From Theocolax elegans (Eukaryota > Arthropoda > Insecta > Hymenoptera > Cerocephalidae): 64,000 nt of DNA. The notes under the pieces were generated by a model. The model saw only the letters and a program-made list of their open reading frames with translations. It had not been told where the DNA came from and did not search any database. The translations under genes were made by a program, and so were the position numbers. The stretch is taken from positions 81,681,986 to 81,745,985 of the forward strand of contig CM047426.1 in NCBI GenBank assembly GCA_026168455.1, written 5' to 3'. Shown here in pieces: positions 15,734 through 27,000 of this stretch (the first letter of the stretch is position 1; the number at the start of each line of letters is the position of its first letter).

Positions 15734-17640
15734 TTATGTATTACGGAAAAAATATTTTATTTTGTACCAGTAAATTTCGCATAGGAAACAAGTAATACCG
15801 ATAAAGTATCTAACCACTAAAGACACAGTTAATTTTTCATCAGACAGATTCATATCTACAAATTTATTATATGTTGAAGTTTCTTTGAATTTTTTGAATT
15901 GTTCTACATTTTCGTAACCAAAAAGATTAGTCCCATCAATCGAAAAATTTCTTAAAATACTTTTAAACGATTGCATTGGTATACCAGAACTCATAAGACG
16001 TTGAAAAATTCGATCAAAACAGTAAACGTATGGTGACGTCTTTGACAATAACATTGAATTGTAAGTTTAGATCAGTGGATCGTTCACTAAAGTAATGATC
16101 CATCCATCCATACTTTCTGAATAAATTGATGCAACCAACTTTCCAAGATTTTCGTTGATTTCGCAAGCTTGAACATCATCCTCACTTTTTACTAATTTTT
16201 TGACACAATTCGTCATGTTCGAGTAGCCGTATATTGGTTTCGAAATGTTCAGTTATTTTAATAATGGAGTGTAATTTTGTTTTTCAAATATATATTTACT
16301 TTCTACGGTTATATGAGGTGTGATTCGAGCGTCAAGAAAATTCTGTAGACTGTCTAGTTTTGCAAATGATTCACGCACCAAGCAAATATTTAACAATCCC
16401 TCTAACAATCGTGACGATAAGATGACAAACAACATATTTAAACCTAACAGGAATGTTTTTTGAATAAAAAGTTTTGGTGTACTATTGATTGAATGTCCAA
16501 TCAATATTTTTATAAGATTTATAGCCGACCAAATATTATCACGAGAATGTATAATTTCAGCAATGTACGGTATGAAAATGATGAAAGATACACTGATGAT
16601 TATAAGTATTATAAAATCGTTGGATACTTTGTATATTTTATTACTATACTGCTTTACAATAATACAACCATCTTCTGGAAATAAAAACTAACTCAATTGA
16701 AAAGGTAGTTTATCAATTTCTGATCGCCCAAATATTCCTGCTAAATCAATATTAAAATCAACATCGTGATTTGTAAATACATTTTCAAATTCAGCAAATG
16801 TAAGATTAAATCTTGTTAAATTTAAATTTTTCTGCGATGTGACTGTCGCAATCATTGTAAAATTTAAAGTTTCAGCAAGTATCTTACTTAGTGTCACGTG
16901 GTAACCATACACGAAATCTAAGATATTACTACCACTGTAATTTTTATTTATTATTACATTGGGCATTTCTTCTGTAATTCCTACTTTTAACGATTTATCG
17001 AAAAAATTGTGTAACTTATAGTCTATGAAGTTGATACCTACTCTTAAACTGTCGATTGTGTACTAGTTGGCGAATGGATTGTACTGATGCAACTGTATAT
17101 TGAAGCCTTCATTTGTTTCCGACAAAATATTAAATTATCAGGCAATTGAAGTTTACGTTTAACCATCACAATGACCGAGTGATCCAAAAAATCAAATTTG
17201 CAACTATATATTAAAAATTTTAGAAGATCTAAATTGCTCGTATGACTACTAATGAAAACTATACATTTTGGTCGAATAAAATTACTTGTATAAATAATTA
17301 AGAAATCTATGTACTGATTCAGCTCTTGTCAACCAAATGATAAGTACTCAAATATTTTCTTTCTGACGAAAATAAAAATAATTTCTTTGCACCAATAATA
17401 TTATCATCATTTACACTTTTCTTTTCAACAATTTCAATTGGAAAATTCGATATTAATTTCTTTGCTATAATTATTGAAGTATCGGAAATAGTCTGAGTCA
17501 ATTGTATAATTAATATTATTTTTTGATTGTCAATGTTTTGTTTTATATATTTATTAACATAATCCATCATGTCAAAAACATTTTTAAGTTCATTTATTTT
17601 ACATCCAACGGTGGTTACATATAATACAGTATACAAAAGT
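15734..17640 (-). pseudogene. Ionotropic receptor pseudogene
   Basis: Along the minus strand, successive segments match the intact neighbours from N- to C-terminus: 17636-17319 (N-terminal region, VTTVGCKINE onwards), 16966-16688 (first lobe), 16504-16253 (after the pore, through TM2 to the start of lobe two) and 16054-15734 (end of lobe two and TM3). The frame is broken near 17330. In-frame nonsense codons interrupt the later part: one at 16688-16690 just before the FPEDG block, one at about 16253 after TPLLK, and one near 16063 before TYNSMLL. The usual start codon also appears lost. Alignment outside the breaks is still good, so inactivation is fairly recent. It is closest to the receptor at 18533-20485. 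Confidence 0.88.
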
Positions 17641-18532
17641 TTCGCGTATTTGTGTAGAATCGTTCACAATAAAGAATATGTTTTAACACTATACGCTTTA
17701 CATAGAATAACCTTAAAAAATATATAAATGTTCTGGAATGTAATTTTAATTATATACACCCATTAATTTATTACTTCATTATTTAAATTTTTTATAATTA
17801 TATTTATTATGTTGTATTAACAACCATGACGTAGGATATTTTTACATAATTGAATACAGAAATACAAGAATAGAGTTTTATTGATAGAATAGAATTAATT
17901 GATTATAAAATTAGTAAATAATTGTGAAAATTAAAGGAACAAGGTTAACATTTTCTAAAAATAATGAACTTACAACAGGATATGTCATAAATCACTTGTG
18001 TTAAAATTTTAAGATTAAGAATTGCACATGATTCTAATTCACCTATATATGTGGAATAAAAACACAAAAATACATGATGCATTTGTTTACAAAAATGTAT
18101 TAATCTTAACTACACATACTTTTAGTACATATTGTTTTTTTTTCATTTTTATGCAGTATTTTACAACAGTTTGCTTTATTTTAATATTTTAAAATTCTGA
18201 CCCATCTAAGAGAATTAGAATCATGTTCTATCGTTGCTGTTGAAATTTCAGCCTATTTAATCAAGCAATTCCTGTAGCTATACTGCGGTAAGTGTATCAT
18301 GATAAAATATTATGCCAGAAAGTATTATAAGTGTTAAAATAGTTATGTTGCAAATTTAAATGAAAAATTTTTTTGATAAAAATTATTAATAATACAACTT
18401 GTTAAAGAAAATTAGGAAACATTTTAAGTAATTGGGTAATAAATTTTTAATTATTTATATAGTAAATTATTTTGTCTAAATTTAAACCAAGCTTCTCGCC
18501 TTAAAGCTAATAAGTGAACAAATTGTTGAAAA
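17641..18532. other. AT-rich spacer in the receptor cluster
   Basis: About 890 bp between the receptor pseudogene and the second intact receptor. It is AT-rich, with no open frame and no repeat that I can identify. Confidence 0.6.
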
Positions 18533-20485
18533 TTACCAATAATTTTTAGTTTTAATTCTATTCCAATTAATTTCAAATACAAAAAATATTAATCCCGAAA
18601 TATATCCAACTGCTAGAAAGGAAATTAATTTTTCGATAGACAATTTAATATTGTGAGAATCATTGTTCGAAATATTTACGAAATTGTTTACTACATTTTC
18701 GTGTCCCAAAAGCTTCGTGCCATCTACCGAGAAGTTTCTTAAAACGTTTTTAAACGATTGCATCGGTATACCAGAACTCATAAGGTGTCGCAAAACTTTG
18801 TTAAAACGATAAACATAAGGTGATGTCCTAGACAATAACATTGAATTGTAAGTTTGAACCATCGGTTCTTTTATCAAATTAATAATCCAACCGTTGACAG
18901 GTTTCGAATAACCCGATGACACCAATTGCCCAAGATTTTTATTGACTTCGCAAGCTTGTATTCCATCTTCATCTCTTAATAATTTTTTAACGCAATTCGC
19001 CACATTCGAATATCCATAAATTGGTTTTGAAATATTAAGTATATGAAACAACGAGGAGTGGTTTTTGGGGTTCAGAATCTTTTTAGTTTGAATGGTTATA
19101 TGAGGGGTTATTCCAGCATCTAGTACATCCTGCAGAGTCTCCATTTTTACAAATGTTTCACGGATCAAACATGTATTTAACAATTCTTCTAATAATTTTG
19201 ACGATAAGATGACGAATAAAAAATTTAGACTTAACAAAAATATTCTTTGAATAAAGAGTTTCGGTGTCTTATTTATCCAATGTCCGATCAATATTTCCAC
19301 GAGATTCATAGCTGACCAGATATTATCATCAGGGTGGATGACTGTTGCTACGAATGAGACAAAAATGATGAAGAATATACTGGTTAGTATCAGCATTATA
19401 AAACTATAAGATATCTCGTGAATTTTTTGACTATATTGTTTCACGATTATGTGACCATCTTCTGGAAACATAAAACGACTCAAATAAAATGGCATTTCAT
19501 TTATTTTCATTGTTCCAGCTATTCCTGTTAGCATAATTTTAAAATCAACATTGTGATCTTTAAATAAATTTTCAATTTTAACGTAAGTAAGATTGAATCT
19601 TGATAAACTTAAATCTTCTTGAAGCGTAACTGTTGCGATCATTGAAAAATTCAAATGTTCCGCTAGTATTCTACTCAGTGTTACGTGAAAACCATATACT
19701 GAATCTAATATATTATTACCAGTGTAATGTTTACTTATTATTGAGTTAGGAATTTCTTGGGATACGCATACTCTCAGTGTTATTCCGTTGAAATTTTTTA
19801 ACTTGTTATCTATCAAGTTGGTACCCGCTGTTAATTTTTTAATTTCATACTTGCTAGTGAATGGATTATACTGATGCAACACTATTTCAATGTATTCAAT
19901 TGCTTTGGTTAAAAACACATTATTGTAGAATTCAAATGGTTTTTTAGATATCTCAATTACGGAGACGTCCAAGAAATCGTATTTCCAGGTGTACTTAAAA
20001 AATTTCAGGAGATCCAAGTTTGCATCACGCGTAATGATAAAAATCAGACATTTAGGACGAATAAAATTGTCTGGGTGCTTAATTACAAAATTAATAAAGT
20101 ATTCGAGTTTCAACGCAGCATTTGCTTTATTGACGTTATCAACTAACATAACTTTAAAATATTTTCTTTCTTTCCAATTTTTAAGTAAATTGTTAATGCC
20201 AAAATTAAGATTAGTATCATTTTTGAGCGAATTTATATCTACAACAACAGTGGGAAAATTAGTCATTAACTTTTCTGCTACGATCATTAATATCTCAGAA
20301 AATTTTTCAGATGATTCAATGATTAACGTCATTTTTTGATGCCGAATATTTAACTTTATGTAGTGAATAATATAATTCATCGTCTCTTTTATATTATTAG
20401 TTTTCGCTACTTCACATCCAATGAAAATTATATAAAGTAAAATACAAATTTTTCTTGCATTTTTTTGCATTGTAATTTTAAGCAA
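18533..20485 (-). CDS. Divergent ionotropic receptor (IR), intact, intronless
   Basis: A single 650-residue open frame. The first ATG gives MLKITMQKNARKICILL; a second Met at residue 6 is equally good, since both leave the hydrophobic signal segment ICILLYIIFIGC intact. Organisation is the same as in the receptor at 13281-15293: variable N-terminal region, first ligand-binding lobe (VYGFHVTLSRILAEHLNF), TM1 (SFIMLILTSIFFIIFVSF), pore segment (MNLVEILIGHWI), TM2 (FLLSLNFLFVILSSKLLEEL), second lobe (DVLDAGITPHIT, MSSGIPMQSFKNVLRNFS) and a final TM near the C-terminus. It is a probable chemosensory cation channel of the IR family. Glutamate-binding residues are not evident. Most of this gene has been duplicated in tandem immediately upstream (20728-22588); only this copy keeps the 3' end, so this is the working gene of the pair. 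Confidence 0.88.
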   Translation of the reverse strand: MLKITMQKNARKICILLYIIFIGCEVAKTNNIKETMNYIIHYIKLNIRHQKMTLIIESSEKFSEILMIVAEKLMTNFPTVVVDINSLKNDTNLNFGINNLLKNWKERKYFKVMLVDNVNKANAALKLEYFINFVIKHPDNFIRPKCLIFIITRDANLDLLKFFKYTWKYDFLDVSVIEISKKPFEFYNNVFLTKAIEYIEIVLHQYNPFTSKYEIKKLTAGTNLIDNKLKNFNGITLRVCVSQEIPNSIISKHYTGNNILDSVYGFHVTLSRILAEHLNFSMIATVTLQEDLSLSRFNLTYVKIENLFKDHNVDFKIMLTGIAGTMKINEMPFYLSRFMFPEDGHIIVKQYSQKIHEISYSFIMLILTSIFFIIFVSFVATVIHPDDNIWSAMNLVEILIGHWINKTPKLFIQRIFLLSLNFLFVILSSKLLEELLNTCLIRETFVKMETLQDVLDAGITPHITIQTKKILNPKNHSSLFHILNISKPIYGYSNVANCVKKLLRDEDGIQACEVNKNLGQLVSSGYSKPVNGWIINLIKEPMVQTYNSMLLSRTSPYVYRFNKVLRHLMSSGIPMQSFKNVLRNFSVDGTKLLGHENVVNNFVNISNNDSHNIKLSIEKLISFLAVGYISGLIFFVFEINWNRIKTKNYW

Positions 20486-20727
20486 AGAATTTCAATTATT
20501 ACAATTAACAATTTTTAACTGTATTCTTTATTTATTCTTAGTGTAATATTTTCAACGTATGTTCCACCCGATATACTACTTTCGCTAGTTTACATAACGG
20601 TCACCGGCATATTTGTATATAATTAGGTAAAAATATACTTCAATCATATGGTCGATGAAAATTATGGTAAACCGATAATTATAGAAAATTATCATAAATT
20701 GGCACAGAATTGAGCATTAATTATGTA
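18866..20727. repeat. Tandem duplication, unit 1 (1862 bp)
   Basis: This unit covers the receptor gene from late lobe two to the start codon plus about 240 bp upstream. It is repeated directly at 20728-22588. Both copies were compared over many lines; the only difference I found is one A in a homopolymer (six A at about 19208-19213 against five in the other copy). The sequence TTCTT occurs at the left edge, the central junction and the right edge. Confidence 0.92.
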
Positions 20728-22346
20728 TTCTTTTATCAAATTAATAATCCAACCGTTGACAGGTTTCGAATAACCCGATGACACCAATTGCCCAAGATTT
20801 TTATTGACTTCGCAAGCTTGTATTCCATCTTCATCTCTTAATAATTTTTTAACGCAATTCGCCACATTCGAATATCCATAAATTGGTTTTGAAATATTAA
20901 GTATATGAAACAACGAGGAGTGGTTTTTGGGGTTCAGAATCTTTTTAGTTTGAATGGTTATATGAGGGGTTATTCCAGCATCTAGTACATCCTGCAGAGT
21001 CTCCATTTTTACAAATGTTTCACGGATCAAACATGTATTTAACAATTCTTCTAATAATTTTGACGATAAGATGACGAATAAAAATTTAGACTTAACAAAA
21101 ATATTCTTTGAATAAAGAGTTTCGGTGTCTTATTTATCCAATGTCCGATCAATATTTCCACGAGATTCATAGCTGACCAGATATTATCATCAGGGTGGAT
21201 GACTGTTGCTACGAATGAGACAAAAATGATGAAGAATATACTGGTTAGTATCAGCATTATAAAACTATAAGATATCTCGTGAATTTTTTGACTATATTGT
21301 TTCACGATTATGTGACCATCTTCTGGAAACATAAAACGACTCAAATAAAATGGCATTTCATTTATTTTCATTGTTCCAGCTATTCCTGTTAGCATAATTT
21401 TAAAATCAACATTGTGATCTTTAAATAAATTTTCAATTTTAACGTAAGTAAGATTGAATCTTGATAAACTTAAATCTTCTTGAAGCGTAACTGTTGCGAT
21501 CATTGAAAAATTCAAATGTTCCGCTAGTATTCTACTCAGTGTTACGTGAAAACCATATACTGAATCTAATATATTATTACCAGTGTAATGTTTACTTATT
21601 ATTGAGTTAGGAATTTCTTGGGATACGCATACTCTCAGTGTTATTCCGTTGAAATTTTTTAACTTGTTATCTATCAAGTTGGTACCCGCTGTTAATTTTT
21701 TAATTTCATACTTGCTAGTGAATGGATTATACTGATGCAACACTATTTCAATGTATTCAATTGCTTTGGTTAAAAACACATTATTGTAGAATTCAAATGG
21801 TTTTTTAGATATCTCAATTACGGAGACGTCCAAGAAATCGTATTTCCAGGTGTACTTAAAAAATTTCAGGAGATCCAAGTTTGCATCACGCGTAATGATA
21901 AAAATCAGACATTTAGGACGAATAAAATTGTCTGGGTGCTTAATTACAAAATTAATAAAGTATTCGAGTTTCAACGCAGCATTTGCTTTATTGACGTTAT
22001 CAACTAACATAACTTTAAAATATTTTCTTTCTTTCCAATTTTTAAGTAAATTGTTAATGCCAAAATTAAGATTAGTATCATTTTTGAGCGAATTTATATC
22101 TACAACAACAGTGGGAAAATTAGTCATTAACTTTTCTGCTACGATCATTAATATCTCAGAAAATTTTTCAGATGATTCAATGATTAACGTCATTTTTTGA
22201 TGCCGAATATTTAACTTTATGTAGTGAATAATATAATTCATCGTCTCTTTTATATTATTAGTTTTCGCTACTTCACATCCAATGAAAATTATATAAAGTA
22301 AAATACAAATTTTTCTTGCATTTTTTTGCATTGTAATTTTAAGCAA
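20692..22346 (-). pseudogene. Truncated, frameshifted tandem copy of the IR gene
   Basis: This second copy starts with the same codons as the intact receptor and is identical for about 427 residues, until a 1-bp deletion in an A run near 21080 shifts the frame. The open frame 22346-21051 therefore ends soon after TM2 with a short changed tail. The original frame resumes at 21045 and runs to 20692, but at the duplication breakpoint it passes into upstream non-coding sequence, giving a short non-homologous tail (YIINAQFCANL). The copy lacks the end of lobe two and TM3, so it cannot make a complete receptor. A haplotype or assembly artefact is a real alternative because the two copies are almost identical. 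Confidence 0.88.
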
Positions 22347-22588
22347 AGAATTTCAATTATTACAATTAACAATTTTTAACTGTATTCTTTATTTATTCTT
22401 AGTGTAATATTTTCAACGTATGTTCCACCCGATATACTACTTTCGCTAGTTTACATAACGGTCACCGGCATATTTGTATATAATTAGGTAAAAATATACT
22501 TCAATCATATGGTCGATGAAAATTATGGTAAACCGATAATTATAGAAAATTATCATAAATTGGCACAGAATTGAGCATTAATTATGTA
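20728..22588. repeat. Tandem duplication, unit 2 (1861 bp)
   Basis: The direct repeat of 18866-20727, one base shorter. It has the same upstream sequence, ending TTATGTATTCTT at the right edge where the sequence then diverges (CTATAAAATTATT). The unit therefore includes the receptor's upstream region, so promoter DNA was also copied. Confidence 0.92.
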
Positions 22589-22592
22589 TTCT

Positions 22593-24096
22593 TCTATAAA
22601 ATTATTAATTTAAAAAAATATATAAAGAAAAATAAAAAAATTACACAAGCGTCTATAAAAATGAAATACATATATAGTAATAATTAATTGTTGGAAATAA
22701 TCAAGACATAAATCTATGGAAAAAGTTTTCTTGATCTATGTCCAGAATATTTTTCCTTTTCTCTGCAAACTTAACCGTAAGATACAATCCGCCCAGAAAA
22801 AGACGTACGCAAAAAAAATATATAAAATAATGACATACGAGCAACAAGGTAACAAGAAAGTAAAGAAGCAAAACAAACGAGAGAAAAAGAGAGAAAGATA
22901 GAGAGTAAGAAAGAGAGAGAGAGGGAGAGAGAGAGATGAAGCTAAAATAAGTGCCAAAGAGACGAGCGACGGACTAAAGACGGCGGATCCTTTGCTCGTC
23001 GTGTAAAAACAAGGCGTCTAACGTGCGATAGAACTCGTAGAGCACGCGAGGAAAAGCGGTTCGGTCGACGATGTACTAATCGCTCGAGGGATGAGAGATT
23101 GAGAGTCGAAGCGTGAAAATCTGACCGATCGCCGTTCCCACCGTTAGCCACGTCGTCGTTCGATGACTTTGCTCACGTATTTGCCAATACGCAAACTGCA
23201 ACTGAGAGCTATACGATTTCATTTTCATTGCCCGATGATATGATCTTTATAAATTTTACTTGTAATTATTGCGCAAAACATTCTTTTCATTACCTATTTA
23301 CGCGGCTACTTTTCATAAGAAAAGAACATATATAAAAAATTTTTATCGTTTATTTTGAAGATTTAATTTTTAATTGACAAATGTATAAATGTAGATTAAG
23401 AAAAAATTATTCTTCTCTTGTAAACGATTTCCTCTATATTGATTTTAATAACTAATCATTCATTATACCCCTTGTTTAACCCGTTTCAAAAAATATAAAA
23501 ATAAATTGGAAACAAGTATGCGTATACTTATGTTACTATTTTCCAGTAATCAAAGAAATGAAAAAAATGAAAGAATGAAAAATTTGCGTTTTAAGCCAGG
23601 TTGTTGCAAATTGAATAATTATTAAACATCTATACCATATAGAGTGTAATGTCTTAAAAAAAAGTTAAGGAAGGAAAGAAATAAGATAAACAAAGAAAGC
23701 CGATCGTAGAGGAGATAGATAGGGAGACTCCGCCCAGTGAGGTTTGAGGGGTCCAGCGCGCAGCATCCGCGTGGGTGTAGTAGGAGGTACCAAAGCAAAG
23801 AAAACTCCTCCCTCCCTCCCTCCCTGTTACGAAAATGTGAGTGAGAGGGGTATATAGATATAGACGGAGATCAAAGCGAAGGAGAGAATGATGGACCGAT
23901 GATAAGGGTGTTGCGGGTAGTCTTACCGGAGCTCTCTCCGCGGGTTGTTCGTCTCTCCTCGAGTAGGATGTATCTCGATGTGGAATCTTGGGTACGCGCG
24001 ATAATATGTCGGCTAAGAGTTCGCGAAGTGTGAGGTGTCACAGGTGACGATTTTTGGTTATCGGTACGACGACAACTGTATATCTAGTTACACGAG
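22593..24096 (+). promoter_or_regulatory. GA-rich DNA and probable org-1 promoter/5'UTR
   Basis: A long GA-repeat tract (about 22865-22937) is followed by a GC-rich segment to about 23160, AT-rich DNA, then another GC-rich segment from about 23695 to the T-box start codon. It contains a run of CCTCC repeats near 23808-23824 and a TATA-like TATATAGATA at 23851-23860. An in-frame TAG lies three codons upstream of the ATG at 24097. The position suits the core promoter and 5'UTR of the T-box gene. The first GC-rich segment could be a separate enhancer or promoter. Confidence 0.5.
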
Positions 24097-27000
24097 ATGC
24101 AGCAACAACCGGTCGGTGATTGCTGTTACCAGCAATGGCTTGGCCATCAACCTCAAATTGTTACGGTGCCTTCGCCTATGCAGCAGATGGAAGGTTAGAT
24201 CTTTTTATTTGGTTTTGTTTTCTCTATTAACTTTAACTAATTTATTCTAACATTACCTACTTTTCGTATTTTTACAACTGACAATTCGGAAAAGTATAAT
24301 AATACTTTTTTTAATTGTCAGTTGAGGAGTTATAAACGTCTTTCTATAACATTTAAATTAAATATTTACGTATTTGCTCTTGGTCAAATTTTAGTTTAAT
24401 ATGTTGTTTCTACTAATTTGAGTAGACAAACTTATTTTTTATTTATTATGGTATTTTTAATTTGATTATTTTTTAATATAACGACATAATTTTCAAAGGT
24501 ATTCTGGGTGATATTATATCCAATTGTCTACTGATATCTCGAACAGGGGAAGATAACATTTTATAAATAATACTCTTTTATTATTAATTAACGTTTCTAA
24601 ATAAAAATTCACGTGCATCACACTACAAAATATTGATATAAAAGTTTCTAAATTGCTTTTAACTTTTTTTATGTGACGAATTTATGTATTTGCTCTATCA
24701 AAATTTGAAAGAGAATTATCCCTATAAAAAATTGAAATGTAACAAAATGCACAAATCTTTAAATCTACTTTAAAAAATGTATACATATCATCTATTATTT
24801 ATCCGAGCTAAATACCTACAGTATTCCATTTTTTGAAAAAGTGTCATAATAATTATGATGAATATGATTAATTTATTAATTGATTCGTATCTTCGCAAAA
24901 CTAACAATATAATAATCGCAACTATATTTCTTTCATTACGAAGTCTACCAAAATATGGCAAATAAAAAGTCGTCTATATTATTTAAAATAATTCATTTAA
25001 TAATGATTCCTCGTAAAGTTGACAATGATTTCCATATATTATAGATAAGATTTCAAAAGATATTCACGACTCACATACAGTACTATCTGAGCTCGATCCA
25101 AAATCACATCTAAACCATATATTTCTAATTGTTATCGAACTATCGCACGAACATTTACGTCAAATAATTCTCGGACATTCGGAGCACGGTTAATAATCTT
25201 TGAATGAACATGACTCTTTTTTTTCATTCGACTCGAGGTCAAATCCTTTTGCTGCCAAGTCTAACTCGAGCTGCCCGGCGTAGCGACTCGCTTCTTTTAG
25301 CCGACCGAGTTCTGCGCACCGCATGTCCTGCTCGAAGCTTGCAAAGCTCTCCGTATTTTTTCTATCCGTCGCACATATTACTACGTTTCTTTTCAAGTAT
25401 TAGCATAGCATTAGATTCTAAAGAATAGTACAAAAGTAAAATTAATAATAGAGTTTACTTAATATGACGTTTATTCTAGGTTTCCCTTAAAAATGCATTT
25501 GTGAGAAATTTTTAAAATTGTCAAGAAAATGTAGGCTTGTCAATATTAAATATAAAACAAATACGGTATAGATTAACCGTGCAGATAATAATCAATGACT
25601 GCGTTCGCGTATATTACCGCGTAAAAATTAATACAAATACTAATTAAACAAAATCAATAAATCGAATGAAATTTGTTTCTTAGCTTTGTAAAGTATGTTA
25701 CAAATAAAAAGAATCGGTTTTAAATTCCATTGTAACTACTCTTGTGTTAGCAGTGTATAATTTTAATTATAATGTACAAAAGATTTTCTGAAACTTATGT
25801 GCGTATACTGTAACACATACATAAATTAACACATCTTTAATCATTCGGGTTAGATATATATAGTCGAAACATACTATTCAACTCGACAAAACAGTAGGGG
25901 CGTAACCCTTAAAACCTTTTTGATTCCTTTGCATTGTCCTATACGATAAATGGAAAAGTCGATTTATTTTATCTCGAGAGTTTTGGAACGATACGTCGGG
26001 CGCGACTGCCGTCGCGACGCTTCGCGCGTCTTTTACATTCCGCGCGCGACGCAAAAATCGAGCTTGTGCAACTCAAGGAATTCGATGAGGAGGCGGTTTG
26101 TCCATTTATTTGGCCCAGTTATCCTTTTTCTACGCTTCGAAACGAGATAAATGAGATCGTTCACCTCTTATCGTGTAATCTTTTTTTTTCCTCGATCGTG
26201 TCGTATATACGTATATACAACAATATAACGTTGTATTGAAATATTTTACGCACTAATAACTATATTTGAGGATTGCGCAGTTTTGTTTAACATAACGATT
26301 ACAATTTTTAAATAACACTTTATAAAATCTTGACTCTAAACAAACTTGCATTTCATGCTTTAATGCAAAGTCAATAAGAATCATTTTGATTTTTAAAATA
26401 ATTATTATATATTAATAGTAATAGATTATTTTTCTTGTACAGCTGAACATGCAAAATATATAAATATATTGAACAAAATGAAAAATTGCTGATTAGCTTT
26501 TTGAATTAATATAGATCAAATTTAGTTGTAGTAGATTGCAAAATTGGTAAAAGACTGTAAGAACATCAGCCATTAGTTTCTTGTTAGAATTTTACAATAC
26601 TTATAACTTTATCTTCTACATGAATAGATTTGATATATGAATCTAATTGTGATTAAACCTCGACATTACAATAAACATAAGATCATCCTCAACATTGCAC
26701 TAATGAATTATGTATATATTTGTTTGTTACAGCGTGCCTTCAAACGGCAGGAAATAATGCTAAAAAACCGCCGTCGCCGAGTCTGATAGATCCTGGTAAT
26801 CTCGGATCATCCCGTGAAAATGGCCGGTCTAGTAATAACGATAGTAACAACAATACGAGAAACGATGATACCAATGTCACTATCGATGAAACTGGACAGA
26901 CAAAAAGGCCACTGCATTTGGCACTTATAGGTGCTGGTGCAGCATTGGAATCTCGAGCACTTTGGGAAGAGTTTCATCAACTTGGTACCGAGATGATCGT

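Noticed and set aside
19989..22200. Two identical 116-codon plus-strand frames opposite the IR copies
   Set aside because: They are antisense shadows of the duplicated receptor sequence.
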